DNA of 64,000 bases from Bacteroidota bacterium (GCA_023411265.1 JAEYOX010000063.1:1-64000), one strand, 5' to 3'. Positions 35,056-44,217 are shown, counted from the stretch's first letter. Numbers and translations: made by a program. The notes: generated by a model from the sequence alone, not told the origin.

Positions 35056-35946
35056 TTAGAAAGGTCGATAATCGTACACAATGCCCCATCCCGAAACGGC
35101 ATATTTCAAAGCATCATAATTGTATTGGGTTTCTTCCACATGCGGAAACGGTTCTACATTGGTTTCCCAGATGATTTCTTTCGGATTGTTAGCTGAGAAT
35201 CTATAGTTAAAATACAAGTTTTCAAAACTTTTGTGCAGCTTATAACCAAAAGGAAGCAGCGTATATGGATTGATTCCTGTATCATATTCAGCAAAATCAT
35301 AAGTTTGGTAAATAGGAGAAGGCTCCAGATTGCCCATCACAATTGACCCTATTTCTTTATAGACGTTGGTGACATTTTTCTTTGAGCTGTTATAAGTATA
35401 ATCTACTTTCCAATACGATGTAAAAACAAACGGTGTAAGCGGAACTACATTTCCTGTTTTGCTGAGAACGGAAATCAATTTTCCGGACGCATCAAAGCTA
35501 GGCTCGTACGTGGTGTTGCTTCGCTGAACTACAATATCAATAAACGGAACCGTATGTATATCCTCGTAAACGCTTCTGGTTTCTGTGATCAGATTCAGAA
35601 CGTTACCGTTCATGATGTCGTAATTAAATTCCTGAACGTAGGAAATACTGTCTCCTTCTACAACGCCGTTATAATCGATCCTACTGATAAGATCTCCGGA
35701 ATAGGAAATATTGGTAATAGCATTCTCTTCCACTACCTGAACTAACTTTCTGCCCGCATAATTATATTGTGCTAAAACTTTAGCGGAGGTTACTTCCTGA
35801 TATAGAAAACGATCTTTTCCCAAACCACCTTGGTTGTCGTTCATATTATTTAGCAGATTTCCGTCATCGTCTCCCATCCTTTGACAGGACAGGACTGTGA
35901 AAAGCGACAGTAAAGCAGATAAAATTAAATATGTTTGTTTTTTCAT
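35056..35946 (-). CDS. Lipoprotein 3 of the mfd-linked paralogous family
   Basis: 296 residues. Lipobox VLSC (Cys 21) followed by an Asp/Asn-rich spacer, as in exported lipoproteins with a flexible tether. Beta-rich body with strand-turn units (AQYNYAGRKLVQV, ISYSGDLISRIDY) and the signature EYDTGINPYTLLP at about residue 215. Only 21 nt after lipoprotein 2, so the two are co-transcribed. Not recognised as a characterised family. Confidence 0.7.
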   Translation of the reverse strand: MKKQTYLILSALLSLFTVLSCQRMGDDDGNLLNNMNDNQGGLGKDRFLYQEVTSAKVLAQYNYAGRKLVQVVEENAITNISYSGDLISRIDYNGVVEGDSISYVQEFNYDIMNGNVLNLITETRSVYEDIHTVPFIDIVVQRSNTTYEPSFDASGKLISVLSKTGNVVPLTPFVFTSYWKVDYTYNSSKKNVTNVYKEIGSIVMGNLEPSPIYQTYDFAEYDTGINPYTLLPFGYKLHKSFENLYFNYRFSANNPKEIIWETNVEPFPHVEETQYNYDALKYAVSGWGIVYDYRPF

Positions 35947-35967
35947 TACGTTGTTGTTAAGATAAAT

Positions 35968-36840
35968 TTAAGGCTTCGACTGATAAAAATACTTTTGAAA
36001 CCCATTTGAAGTGATATAATTGTGCGTATCGTATTTGTATGTGAAAGTAGTTTCCACAACAGGATCCGTTCCTTTCTTAAATTTAAGTTTTGCGGCATTG
36101 TTATCTGACATGCGCGCATACATTTCCGGAAATAAAGTTCCCATGATGAGCAAATAATTTTCGGGAATGGAGGTGTAAGGATTAATCCTCCAATCGAAGT
36201 TGCTGTATTCATACTTAGTAGAATCAGAACTTTCCGCAACACCTGTTGTTACATTTATTACTTCATCAATAGATTGAATTTCAGTCACGTTATTTCCGTC
36301 AAATTGCAGGTGATCTTTTCGAAGATTCGGATAAACATAATTAGGAGCACTCGCCAAATCGGTTGTCTTTTGGGTCTGTATTCCTGTCAGTTTTCCGTCA
36401 GCATCGTGAACAAATATAGAAATAGCGTGTTCTGTATGGGTACTGCCCACGTAAAAGTCCCTCATAAGACTTACTAATTTACCTGTGGAAGGCTGATAAT
36501 TAGGAATCAAATCAAATCTGCCGATAGTTGTAGTTCCGGGATAAGTCCCGTTCACTTCAATTTTAGAAATTCGGTTACCAAGATAAAAGATATAAATAGT
36601 TTGCTGTTCTATCTGCGTATTCCCATCGTATTTACTACGTTTTATTTGGAAAAGCTTGCCTTGGTTTATTTCATATTGCTCTTCATCAACACCGTTTGTT
36701 ACTACTTTTTTCAGCATTCTGGGGCCGGAGATATCATTAGGATCATCCCAACCGTACACATTAGCCGGATCCGATTCCGAACAGGAATTGAAAATAAGCA
36801 GCCCTGTGATAAGACCAAAAAGTTGTAAAAACTTCTTCAT
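35968..36840 (-). CDS. Lipoprotein 2 of the mfd-linked paralogous family
   Basis: 290 residues. Lipobox NSCS (Cys about residue 20), then SDPANVYGWDDPND and GPRMLKKV, both with close counterparts in lipoprotein 1. Beta-rich body and the signature NFDWRINPYTSIP near residue 215. It has its own full-consensus promoter (36867-36897, minus), so the family is not wholly dependent on mfd transcription. Function unknown. Confidence 0.7.
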   Translation of the reverse strand: MKKFLQLFGLITGLLIFNSCSESDPANVYGWDDPNDISGPRMLKKVVTNGVDEEQYEINQGKLFQIKRSKYDGNTQIEQQTIYIFYLGNRISKIEVNGTYPGTTTIGRFDLIPNYQPSTGKLVSLMRDFYVGSTHTEHAISIFVHDADGKLTGIQTQKTTDLASAPNYVYPNLRKDHLQFDGNNVTEIQSIDEVINVTTGVAESSDSTKYEYSNFDWRINPYTSIPENYLLIMGTLFPEMYARMSDNNAAKLKFKKGTDPVVETTFTYKYDTHNYITSNGFQKYFYQSKP

Positions 36841-36866
36841 AATACTGTTTTAAATTTATTAATACA

Positions 36867-36897
36867 CAAAACTAAATATTTTTTAAAGATACACCAA
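36867..36897 (-). promoter_or_regulatory. Promoter of lipoproteins 2-3
   Basis: On the minus strand TTG (36897-36895), a 20-nt spacer and TAGTTTTG (36874-36867): full consensus, with a 26-nt leader. Confidence 0.65.
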
Positions 36898-36958
36898 TAT
36901 TTGGCAACAAAAATTTCAATTGGTTTCGTGATTGTAAATGTCTGATAATAATGCTCAA

Positions 36959-37825
36959 CTACTGGATAGGTTTGTAATAAATTTTCCGTAGTCCAATATC
37001 CGCTGATATCGGGTAGTTGTAGGAATCGTAAACCATATCACTTACGGTGGTTATTATAGGGGCAGATGGAGAAATAGCATAAATCATAGTGCTTTTCATC
37101 ATATTATTGTAATTGAGCCCGGCCAACAATAAAGAATGAAGGGAAGACATTCCAATATGATACTCCTTGGGCAATGTGGTCATGGGATTTATTTTGTTGT
37201 CAAAATTTTCAAAAAGATAAGTCATTCCCATTTGCGGAATGGCGGGATCTAAAACATTATTGGTCACAAATCCGTGCTCATCCTCTATCTTTACTAAATT
37301 TTCTCCAGAATAAGTCATCGTGCTAATTGTATAATGACTCCAATCATTAGACCCCGGAGAACCTGTTAATGCCTTCTTCCGAGTTATTTTAGAAATTTTT
37401 CCAGATGCATTATATTCCAATTCTGAAAGCTGAAATGATAGAGACATAATACCTACAAAATTTTCATCTGTAATTTGGCTGACTTTTCCTGAACTGTCAT
37501 AATAAAGCTTAATTTCTATTTTACTTGTGGAAGAAGTACGTACGATTTTATTGATTTTATTATTAGAATTATAATCGATCGCTGTAGTATCTCCGTTTTT
37601 ATTCACCACGGCTTGGAGAAGTCCAGAAGGTGTGGAAAAATATTCCTCAATCACAATACCTGCGCTATCGCTTTTTGTAATAATCCTCGGCCCTGCAATA
37701 TTAGCACCCGGATTATTGGGATCGTTAGGTGTCAATCCATAGATGGCAGCAGGATCAGGAGGAACACACGAGAAGATTACAAGCGCAATACATCCCGCAA
37801 AAAAAAGAGATAAAAATTTATTCAT
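36959..37825 (-). CDS. Lipoprotein 1 of the mfd-linked paralogous family
   Basis: 288 residues from ATG 37825 (a longer reading to 37885 would add 20 residues before the signal peptide). Lipobox FSCV (Cys about residue 20), PDPAAIYGLTPNDPNNPG, GPRIITK, a beta-rich middle, and the signature NFDNKINPMTTLP. Closest to lipoprotein 2. The gap to mfd is 60 nt, with a TATTTTTG box at 37843-37850 (minus). Unknown function. Confidence 0.7.
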   Translation of the reverse strand: MNKFLSLFFAGCIALVIFSCVPPDPAAIYGLTPNDPNNPGANIAGPRIITKSDSAGIVIEEYFSTPSGLLQAVVNKNGDTTAIDYNSNNKINKIVRTSSTSKIEIKLYYDSSGKVSQITDENFVGIMSLSFQLSELEYNASGKISKITRKKALTGSPGSNDWSHYTISTMTYSGENLVKIEDEHGFVTNNVLDPAIPQMGMTYLFENFDNKINPMTTLPKEYHIGMSSLHSLLLAGLNYNNMMKSTMIYAISPSAPIITTVSDMVYDSYNYPISADIGLRKIYYKPIQ

Positions 37826-37842
37826 AATATTGATATATATTG

Positions 37843-37850
37843 CAAAAATA
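37843..37850 (-). promoter_or_regulatory. -7 box of lipoprotein 1
   Basis: TATTTTTG on the minus strand, 17 nt before ATG 37825; supports the shorter start. The TTG is not at the usual distance. Confidence 0.4.
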
Positions 37851-37885
37851 TCTTTTTTAGGCAATAAAAGGATATGTTTTCGCAC

Positions 37886-40800
37886 TTATTTTAAAATTCT
37901 CTCCAAAACATCGGTTACTTCGTCCACGTTTTTCACATTTTCCTTCCTCATCATGAGCTGGTTTCCTTCCTTTGACTGTTTTTCTTTCAAAGTAGCTTCA
38001 GTGGGATTTGAAGTAAGATACGTGATAATATGCCTGAATTTCTCGCTTGTGTAAAATTTATCCTGCGGATTAGGCGGAAAATAACCCAGAAAAATACCGT
38101 TTTTTACGACAATTTTCTCAAAACCAATATCAGAAGCAAGCCACTTCAGTTCTACAGATTTTAAAAGGTTTTGTGCTTCCTGAGGCAGATTCCCAAAACG
38201 ATCGACCAGTTCACTTTCAAACTTCTGAAGCTCGGTTTTGTTCGGAATTGCTGCGAGTTTTTGGTATAAGGAAAGTCTTTCTTCCGTACTTTGAACATAA
38301 GAATCCGGGAGCATCAGCTCCATATCAGTGTCAATATTTACGTCTTTAGTTGTACTGATCAATTTTTTTCGTTCTTCTTCGTTTTCAAAAAGATTTTCAA
38401 ATGTTTCATCATTCTGCAATTCGTCCAAAGCTTCCTGCATGATTTTCTGGTACGTTTCAAAGCCCATTTCATTGATAAAACCACTTTGTTCGGCACCCAA
38501 CAAATCTCCCGCTCCACGAATTTCCAGATCTTTCATCGCAATCTGAAAGCCACTTCCCAAATCTGAAAACTGCTCGATAGCTTCCAAACGTTTCCGCGCA
38601 TCGGAAGTAATCATATCATAGGGAGGTGTTATCAGATAACAAAACGCTTTCCTGTTGCTTCGCCCCACTCTTCCTCGCATTTGATGCAAATCTGCCATCC
38701 CGAATCTCTGAGCATCGTTGATGAAAATAGTATTGGCATTGGGCACATCCACTCCGGATTCTACAATAGTGGTAGAAACCAAAACATCATATTTACCTTC
38801 CATAAAATCCAGAACATTCTGTTCCAGTTGCTTCCCTTCCATTTGCCCATGACCGGTTATTACTCTGGCTTCGGGAACCAGCCTCTGAATCAATCCTGCA
38901 ATATCTTTCAGGTTTTCGATTCTGTTGTTGATGAAAAAGACCTGTCCGCCACGCTGAATTTCATACGCAACCGCATCACGAATCATTTCCTCGTTAAATC
39001 CGATTACCTGCGTTTCCACCGGCTGGCGATTGGGCGGAGGCGTTTTAATAACCGATAAATCGCGTGCTGCCATTAGTGAAAACTGAAGTGTTCTGGGAAT
39101 GGGAGTCGCTGTTAACGTCAGCGTATCAATATTATTTTTCAGCGTCTTGAGCTTATCTTTTACATTGACCCCGAATTTATGTTCTTCATCAATAATTAAA
39201 AGTCCCAAATCTTTGAAGACAATATCTTTTCCTACGAGTTGGTGCGTTCCAATGACGATGTCAATCTTCCCGTTTTTCAGGCCTTCCTTAGTTTCTGATT
39301 TCTGTTTTGCAGTTCGGAAACGGTTCAGATACGAAATAGTTACCGGAAAACCCTTCAGTCTCTCTTGAAAACTGCGGTAATGCTGAAAGGCAAGGATTGT
39401 TGTGGGAACCAACACAGCCACCTGTTTACCATCTGTAGCCGCTTTAAACGCTGCACGAATGGCGACCTCGGTCTTTCCAAATCCGACATCTCCGCAAACC
39501 AATCTATCCATCACTGTTTGTGCTTCCATGTCTTTTTTCACATCCAAAGTTGCTTTTTCCTGATCCGGAGTATCTTCATAAATAAAACTCGCTTCTAGTT
39601 CATTTTGGAGATAAGAATCCGGAGAGAATGCAAATCCTATCGCAGATTTTCTTTCAGCATACAGTTTTATGAGATCGAACGCAATTTGCTTTACTTTGGC
39701 TTTTGTTTTTTGTTTTAGAGATTTCCAAGCTGGCGACCCAAGTTTGGACAGAACAATTTCCCTTCCGTCCGGTCCGTTGTACTTTGATATTTTATGAAGA
39801 GAATGAATGGATACATACAGCAAATCCTGATTTTTATAAACAAGTTTGAAGCACTCCTGAACTCTCCCGTTATTGTTGATCTTGACCAATCCCATGAATT
39901 TCCCGATGCCATGATCAATATGAGCAATATAGTCACCGATTTTCAGCGACATCAGATCTTTCAACGTCAACTGTTCCGATTTGGCAAAAGTATTCTTCGC
40001 TTGATACCTCTGATATCGGTCAAAAATCTGATGATCTGTGTAAACCGAAATTTTTAGTTCACCGTCAACAAAGCCTTCATGGAGCTCAGACCGGAAACTT
40101 TTAAATGAAACCTCATGATTCAACTCTTCCAAAATGCTTTCCAGCCGTTCTTTCTGTTTTTCTGAGGTAAAGGAAATCCATACAGCATAGCCCTGATCTC
40201 TTTTATCTTTTAAATCCTCGGCCAGAAGTTCAAAGTTTTTGTGAAAACTGGGCTGTTGCGTTTGGTTCAAAAGAATTGAAACTTGAGAAAAACTGAACGC
40301 TTGAGAAGTAAAATCGACCCATTTGAATTTCTGTAAATTTTCGGCAAGAATTTCTGCTGAAACAAAAAGTTCCTCCGGACTCTGATGTTTTAATTCTCTG
40401 CTTAATTTTTCAAAATTAATTTCTGCTTTTTCATAAAATTCGCGGATTCTCTTTTCACCTAAAAAAGCATCTTTTGAAACAAGATAACTGTCTTTTGGAA
40501 GTAAATCAAAGAAAGCAACCTTACCACCGGAAACCGTAAAATTCATGTTGGAAACCAGCTGAAACTGATTTATTTTTTCCTTGGAAAGCTGGGTTTCAAT
40601 ATCAAAAGTTCTGATATTTTCCACTTCACTTCCGAAAAAAGTGATGCGATAAGGTTCTTCATTCGAATAGGAGAAAACATCAACAATTCCACCACGGACA
40701 GAAAACTCTCCCGGCTCCGATACGAAATCCACTTGAGCAAAATTGTAATGGGCAAGTAGTTCATCAACAAAATTGAAATCCAGAGAATCACCCGTTCGGA

Positions 40801-41242
40801 TGGTGTGTGAAATTCCCTTAAAATCTTCCTTCCTCAGAACTTTTTCACTCAATGCTGCAAACGGCGCTACAATCACTTTGGGTTCTGTTTCAGAATTTAA
40901 ACGGTTCAGCACTTCTGTTCGCAAAACCAAATTAGCATTCTGAACTTTTTCAATCTGATACGCTTCCAGATGCGAGGGCGGAAAATACAGCACCTTATCT
41001 TTTCCCAAAAGTTCTTCCAGTTCCGTAACAGCATACAAACCCTCTTCCTTATCATTTAACAGAAAAAGGACGGTTTTTTTCTGAGTCAGAAACAGTTCGG
41101 CCACAAAAAGTGATGGAACAGAACCGGCAAAACCTTTCACAGAAATATGGTCGTTGATTTCCAGATGATGAAAAATTTCTTGCCCGAAATTCGTTTTTAA
41201 AAGATAAGGAAGAAGCGTATCGCTGATATTTTTTAATTGCAT
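37886..41242 (-). CDS. mfd: Transcription-repair coupling factor Mfd
   Basis: 1118 residues from ATG 41242 (upstream codons to 41278 have no family support). UvrB-like N-terminal modules, the RNA polymerase-interacting domain around IGDYIAHIDHGIGKFMGL, then the RecG-like translocase with Walker A CGDVGFGKTEVAIRAAFKA, DEEH box and the GRVGRSNRKAFCYL motif VI. The C-terminal autoinhibitory domain is present. Mfd removes stalled RNA polymerase and recruits UvrA. It precedes the four lipoproteins on the same strand. Confidence 0.97.
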   Translation of the reverse strand: MQLKNISDTLLPYLLKTNFGQEIFHHLEINDHISVKGFAGSVPSLFVAELFLTQKKTVLFLLNDKEEGLYAVTELEELLGKDKVLYFPPSHLEAYQIEKVQNANLVLRTEVLNRLNSETEPKVIVAPFAALSEKVLRKEDFKGISHTIRTGDSLDFNFVDELLAHYNFAQVDFVSEPGEFSVRGGIVDVFSYSNEEPYRITFFGSEVENIRTFDIETQLSKEKINQFQLVSNMNFTVSGGKVAFFDLLPKDSYLVSKDAFLGEKRIREFYEKAEINFEKLSRELKHQSPEELFVSAEILAENLQKFKWVDFTSQAFSFSQVSILLNQTQQPSFHKNFELLAEDLKDKRDQGYAVWISFTSEKQKERLESILEELNHEVSFKSFRSELHEGFVDGELKISVYTDHQIFDRYQRYQAKNTFAKSEQLTLKDLMSLKIGDYIAHIDHGIGKFMGLVKINNNGRVQECFKLVYKNQDLLYVSIHSLHKISKYNGPDGREIVLSKLGSPAWKSLKQKTKAKVKQIAFDLIKLYAERKSAIGFAFSPDSYLQNELEASFIYEDTPDQEKATLDVKKDMEAQTVMDRLVCGDVGFGKTEVAIRAAFKAATDGKQVAVLVPTTILAFQHYRSFQERLKGFPVTISYLNRFRTAKQKSETKEGLKNGKIDIVIGTHQLVGKDIVFKDLGLLIIDEEHKFGVNVKDKLKTLKNNIDTLTLTATPIPRTLQFSLMAARDLSVIKTPPPNRQPVETQVIGFNEEMIRDAVAYEIQRGGQVFFINNRIENLKDIAGLIQRLVPEARVITGHGQMEGKQLEQNVLDFMEGKYDVLVSTTIVESGVDVPNANTIFINDAQRFGMADLHQMRGRVGRSNRKAFCYLITPPYDMITSDARKRLEAIEQFSDLGSGFQIAMKDLEIRGAGDLLGAEQSGFINEMGFETYQKIMQEALDELQNDETFENLFENEEERKKLISTTKDVNIDTDMELMLPDSYVQSTEERLSLYQKLAAIPNKTELQKFESELVDRFGNLPQEAQNLLKSVELKWLASDIGFEKIVVKNGIFLGYFPPNPQDKFYTSEKFRHIITYLTSNPTEATLKEKQSKEGNQLMMRKENVKNVDEVTDVLERILK

Positions 41243-41268
41243 TAGAATGAGTGATATATAACCAGAAT

Positions 41269-41294
41269 ACGGTTTCAAAATTTATTGAAACCGT
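41269..41294. repeat. Perfect 10-bp inverted repeat in the mfd leader
   Basis: ACGGTTTCAA (41269-41278), a 6-nt centre and TTGAAACCGT (41285-41294). It lies between the mfd -7 box (TAAATTTG, minus, 41313-41320) and the mfd start, thus within the predicted leader. No T-run follows, so it is either an operator or an mRNA hairpin. Confidence 0.6.
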
Positions 41295-41312
41295 TCCAGC
41301 AAATGAAGAATG

Positions 41313-41320
41313 CAAATTTA
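41313..41320 (-). promoter_or_regulatory. -7 box of mfd
   Basis: TAAATTTG on the minus strand with a leader of about 70 nt. No TTG at the standard distance. Confidence 0.45.
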
Positions 41321-41335
41321 TACAATTTTAAAGTT

Positions 41336-41352
41336 TTGATATATAATATCAA
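41336..41352. promoter_or_regulatory. Perfect palindrome in the mfd/lipoprotein divergent region
   Basis: TTGATAT-ATA-ATATCAA has 7-bp perfect arms. It sits where the -33 region of mfd would be and 64 nt upstream of the divergent lipoprotein gene at 41416. The spacing (TGAT-N7-ATCA) is wrong for an Fnr box. Confidence 0.45.
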
Positions 41353-41415
41353 TTAACGAAGTATAACTGTATATTTTTTGGAGTGAGAGACCGATAATTA
41401 CTAAATATTGACATT

Positions 41416-41811
41416 ATGAAAAAGACAACCAAAATCTTTGCGTTATTACTATTATCATTTTCAATGATTTTATTGACTTCTTGCAACCGCGATGACGATC
41501 CTGCAGACAACGATTTTTTCGCTGGAACTTATAACGGTTCTGTCGGTTATCTAGAGCCGTCCAGCGGCACCAACATCAGTTCTAACGACGGAAAAGTTTT
41601 TGTGACAAAAATTGCCAGCGGTACAAAATATAACTTTTCGTTTTCCAACGGAATCCCGGATCTGAACGGCGTTGAGTTTCAAAAGCAGGGCGATAATGTG
41701 CTGATTAACGTCAATTCCTCTGCTACGGCTATTATTAAAATCGACAATAATGATCTGGATATATTTTATACCGCAGACGGTAAAACGTGGACTGCCAACT
41801 GTACAAGATAA
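41416..41811 (+). CDS. Small lipoprotein, unknown function
   Basis: 131 residues. Lipobox LTSC (Cys about residue 23) followed by an Asp-rich tether. The rest looks like a small beta-barrel or beta-sandwich (FFAGTYNGSVGYLEP, GTKYNFSFSNGIPD, ATAIIKIDNNDLDIFY). It is divergent from mfd and has its own terminator. Not recognised. Confidence 0.7.
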   Translation: MKKTTKIFALLLLSFSMILLTSCNRDDDPADNDFFAGTYNGSVGYLEPSSGTNISSNDGKVFVTKIASGTKYNFSFSNGIPDLNGVEFQKQGDNVLINVNSSATAIIKIDNNDLDIFYTADGKTWTANCTR

Positions 41812-41834
41812 TTTCTTTCTTCATTAGTTCTTGT

Positions 41835-41871
41835 AGAACTGTTTCTGTTTCAGGAACAGTTCTTTTTTTTT
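41835..41871 (+). terminator. Terminator after the small lipoprotein
   Basis: AGAACTGTT (41835-41843) and AACAGTTCT (41855-41863), an 11-nt loop, and a run of nine T. Confidence 0.9.
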
Positions 41872-41882
41872 GAAAAGAATCT

Positions 41883-41890
41883 TACATTTG
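41883..41890 (+). promoter_or_regulatory. -7 box of the GH3 gene
   Basis: TACATTTG ends 4 nt before ATG 41895, so the mRNA would be leaderless or nearly so. Confidence 0.45.
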
Positions 41891-41894
41891 CTCA

Positions 41895-43394
41895 ATGCTA
41901 CATTTTATAAAGAAATTTACTGCAAAAACATGGGCCAAAAATCACGTCCGTCAGAGTGAACATTTCAAGCAAAACAGTACTCAGGATCAGGAAAACCTTC
42001 TGATTTCTTTGGTAAACAGTGCTGAAAAAACTCTTTTCGGGAGAATTCATCAGTTTGAAAATATTAAAACTATAGACGATTTTCAGGCTCAGGTACCTGT
42101 GTCAGATTATGAAGATTTTAAATCATACATTGAAAAAATAAAAAAAGGACAAGCGGGAATTCTGTGGCCTAGAACTCCTCAATATTTTGCGAAAACCTCC
42201 GGAACTACTTCCGGCACAAAATATATTCCTTTGACAAAAGAAGGAATGGATTATCAGGTGAAAGGTGCCCAAAGTGCGCTTTTTCATTATATCGCGCAAA
42301 AGAATAATGCTAATTTCGTGAACGGAAAAATGATTTTCCTGCAAGGCAGCCCCGAACTGGAAGAAATTAATGGCATAAAAACCGGCCGGCTTTCAGGGAT
42401 TGTAGCCCATCATATTCCTAAGTACATCCAGAAAAACAGACTTCCAAGTTGGAAAACAAATTTGATTGAAGACTGGGAAACGAAAATAGAAGCAATAGTA
42501 AAAGAAACAGAAAAGGAAAACATGACGTTGATTTCCGGGATTCCGCCTTGGCTGATTATGTATTTTGAAAAACTGATTGAAAGAAACAATCAAAAAATAA
42601 CCGAACTCTTCCCGAATCTTCAGCTGATTGTAACAGGCGGTGTCAATTTCGAGCCTTACCGTGAGAAAATGAATGAACTGCTGGGTAAACCTGTGGACAC
42701 CATTCAGACTTTTCCCGCGAGCGAAGGATTTTTTGCTTTTCAGGATGATTACACCCAAGAGGGACTTCTGTTACTCACCAATCACGGGATTTTTTACGAA
42801 TTTATTCCTTTGGAAAATCTTGGAAAACCCGAAGCAAAACGACTGACTCTGAAAGAAGTGGAACTTCACAAAGATTATGCATTGATACTGACGACAAATT
42901 CCGGGCTTTGGGCCTATTCCATTGGCGATGTAGTACGTTTTATTTCAAAAAATCCCCACCGGATTCTGGTTTCGGGACGAACCAAACATTTCACCTCAGC
43001 TTTCGGGGAACACGTCATCGCTTTTGAAATAGAAGAATCGCTGAAATCTACAGTAGCAAAATTCCCTGCTCAAATTACGGAATTTCATCTCGCTCCTCAG
43101 GTGAATCCTAGCGAAGGTTTGCCTCATCACGAATGGTTCATCGAATTTGAAAAAGAACCGGAAAATTTAGAAGATTTCAGGAAAAATCTGGACGATGAAA
43201 TGCAAAAGCGTAACACCTATTATAAAGATTTGGTTTCCGGAAATGTTTTGCAGCCGCTTATTATCACAAAGATTCAGAAAAATTCCTTTCAGGAATATGC
43301 AAAAGCGGAAGGAAAGTTGGGTGGCCAGAACAAAATTCCGCGGCTTGCCAATGACCGTAAAATTGCAGATTTCCTGAGTCAATATAAAATATAG
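41895..43394 (+). CDS. GH3-family acyl-adenylating enzyme
   Basis: 499 residues. It matches the GH3 auxin-responsive family of the ANL adenylating superfamily: AKTSGTTSGTKYIPLT (ATP-binding motif I, about residues 98-113), FPASEGFFAF, and YSIGDVVRF (motif III). In plants GH3 enzymes join amino acids to hormone acids. The bacterial substrate is not known. It stands alone, with a promoter box directly before the start. Confidence 0.88.
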   Translation: MLHFIKKFTAKTWAKNHVRQSEHFKQNSTQDQENLLISLVNSAEKTLFGRIHQFENIKTIDDFQAQVPVSDYEDFKSYIEKIKKGQAGILWPRTPQYFAKTSGTTSGTKYIPLTKEGMDYQVKGAQSALFHYIAQKNNANFVNGKMIFLQGSPELEEINGIKTGRLSGIVAHHIPKYIQKNRLPSWKTNLIEDWETKIEAIVKETEKENMTLISGIPPWLIMYFEKLIERNNQKITELFPNLQLIVTGGVNFEPYREKMNELLGKPVDTIQTFPASEGFFAFQDDYTQEGLLLLTNHGIFYEFIPLENLGKPEAKRLTLKEVELHKDYALILTTNSGLWAYSIGDVVRFISKNPHRILVSGRTKHFTSAFGEHVIAFEIEESLKSTVAKFPAQITEFHLAPQVNPSEGLPHHEWFIEFEKEPENLEDFRKNLDDEMQKRNTYYKDLVSGNVLQPLIITKIQKNSFQEYAKAEGKLGGQNKIPRLANDRKIADFLSQYKI

Positions 43395-43436
43395 TACTGT
43401 TTTCCATGAAAAATCTGCTTTTCTGAAAAAAATTTA

Positions 43437-43444
43437 TAAATTTG
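43437..43444 (+). promoter_or_regulatory. -7 box before the lipoprotein at 43461
   Basis: TAAATTTG, 16 nt before ATG 43461; no TTG at the usual distance. Confidence 0.4.
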
Positions 43445-43460
43445 GACAAACAAAATAGTT

Positions 43461-43835
43461 ATGAGATTATCTTTATCTGCCAAATGCATTCTATTGACGG
43501 GGGCATTTCTGTTTTCTTCATGTGCAACTACTAAGTACTCTTCCGATATGAAAGAAAATAACTTTGCTAATCTTCGTTCCGGAAGGCCTTATACTTTTAA
43601 ACTGAAAAACAGTACGGTAACCAAAAAGATGATTTTTTCAAACCTGACACAAGACAGTATTATTGGCTACTCGGCTTCGAAGGATTCCACAAGAATTGCT
43701 ATAGCGAAAGCCAATGTAACAGAATCCAAAGATCTTAAGAAATCGACCATACAAACGGCTGCTATTGCGATAGGAGCAGTAGGAGCAGCCGCTATTATCA
43801 TCAGCAGCACAAGAGCAACTAAAAACGAGAATTAA
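43461..43835 (+). CDS. Small lipoprotein with C-terminal hydrophobic segment
   Basis: 124 residues. Lipobox FSSC (Cys about residue 21), a beta-rich middle (PYTFKLKNSTVTKKMIFSNLTQDSIIGYSA pattern, residues about 42-72) and an Ala/Ile-rich hydrophobic stretch near the end (AAIAIGAVGAAAIII). Being both lipid-anchored and having a terminal hydrophobic helix is unusual for its size. Not recognised. First gene of a gene-poor, AT-rich stretch. Confidence 0.65.
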   Translation: MRLSLSAKCILLTGAFLFSSCATTKYSSDMKENNFANLRSGRPYTFKLKNSTVTKKMIFSNLTQDSIIGYSASKDSTRIAIAKANVTESKDLKKSTIQTAAIAIGAVGAAAIIISSTRATKNEN

Positions 43836-44217
43836 ATCTTTGTTTAAAGTCCGATCGTGGCTATCCGCACCCTTGTTGAACATCTTTATTCTTAACCACC
43901 AAACAGTCACTGCGTGATTTGATGTAGTAGTGACATTAACAGTTCTCATACGGTAGCCACTTTACTCGGTAACATTTTATGTAATTACACGGGAACATTT
44001 TGCGACAGGGATATTTAAGTTACAAAACGTTTTCTCTTCATTGTATTAAATTGCGTAGCGATTCACATTATTCCATCTCAGTCCATCCATAAGCATTTTC
44101 AGATCTATGCGAAATAGGTCATTCAGTCCAAATCTACCTATTTTGGAATTCCCCCAATTATTCATAAAATTTTATTTGATTTATTAAATATTTATATGTC
44201 TATATAACTCATAATAT
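43836..44217. other. Gene-poor stretch, possibly degraded
   Basis: 382 bases with no credible plus-strand gene. The only coherent frame is a 39-codon minus-strand one (44046-44165). The 5' half has several short complementary words (for example GTGGCTA at 43857 and TAGCCAC at 43952) but no clear hairpin, terminator or tRNA. It could be the remains of a lost gene or element. Confidence 0.4.
44046..44165 (-). pseudogene. 39-codon open frame, possible gene fragment
   Basis: Starts at ATG 44165 and stops with TAA at 44046. The peptide is RFGLNDLFRIDLKMLMDGLR-like: charged, with a balanced, protein-like composition and not simply AT-rich noise. It has no signal peptide and no match I can name. 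It may be the surviving C-terminal end of a longer gene; no promoter box is seen. Confidence 0.3.

Noticed and set aside
41336..41352. mfd palindrome as an Fnr box
   Set aside because: TGAT and ATCA are 7 nt apart, so it is reported only as an unassigned palindrome.
43638..43949. 103-codon minus-strand frame overlapping the lipoprotein at 43461
   Set aside because: Most of it is antisense to a gene with a clear signal peptide. The peptide is Cys/Ser-rich and disordered-looking, typical of a shadow frame.
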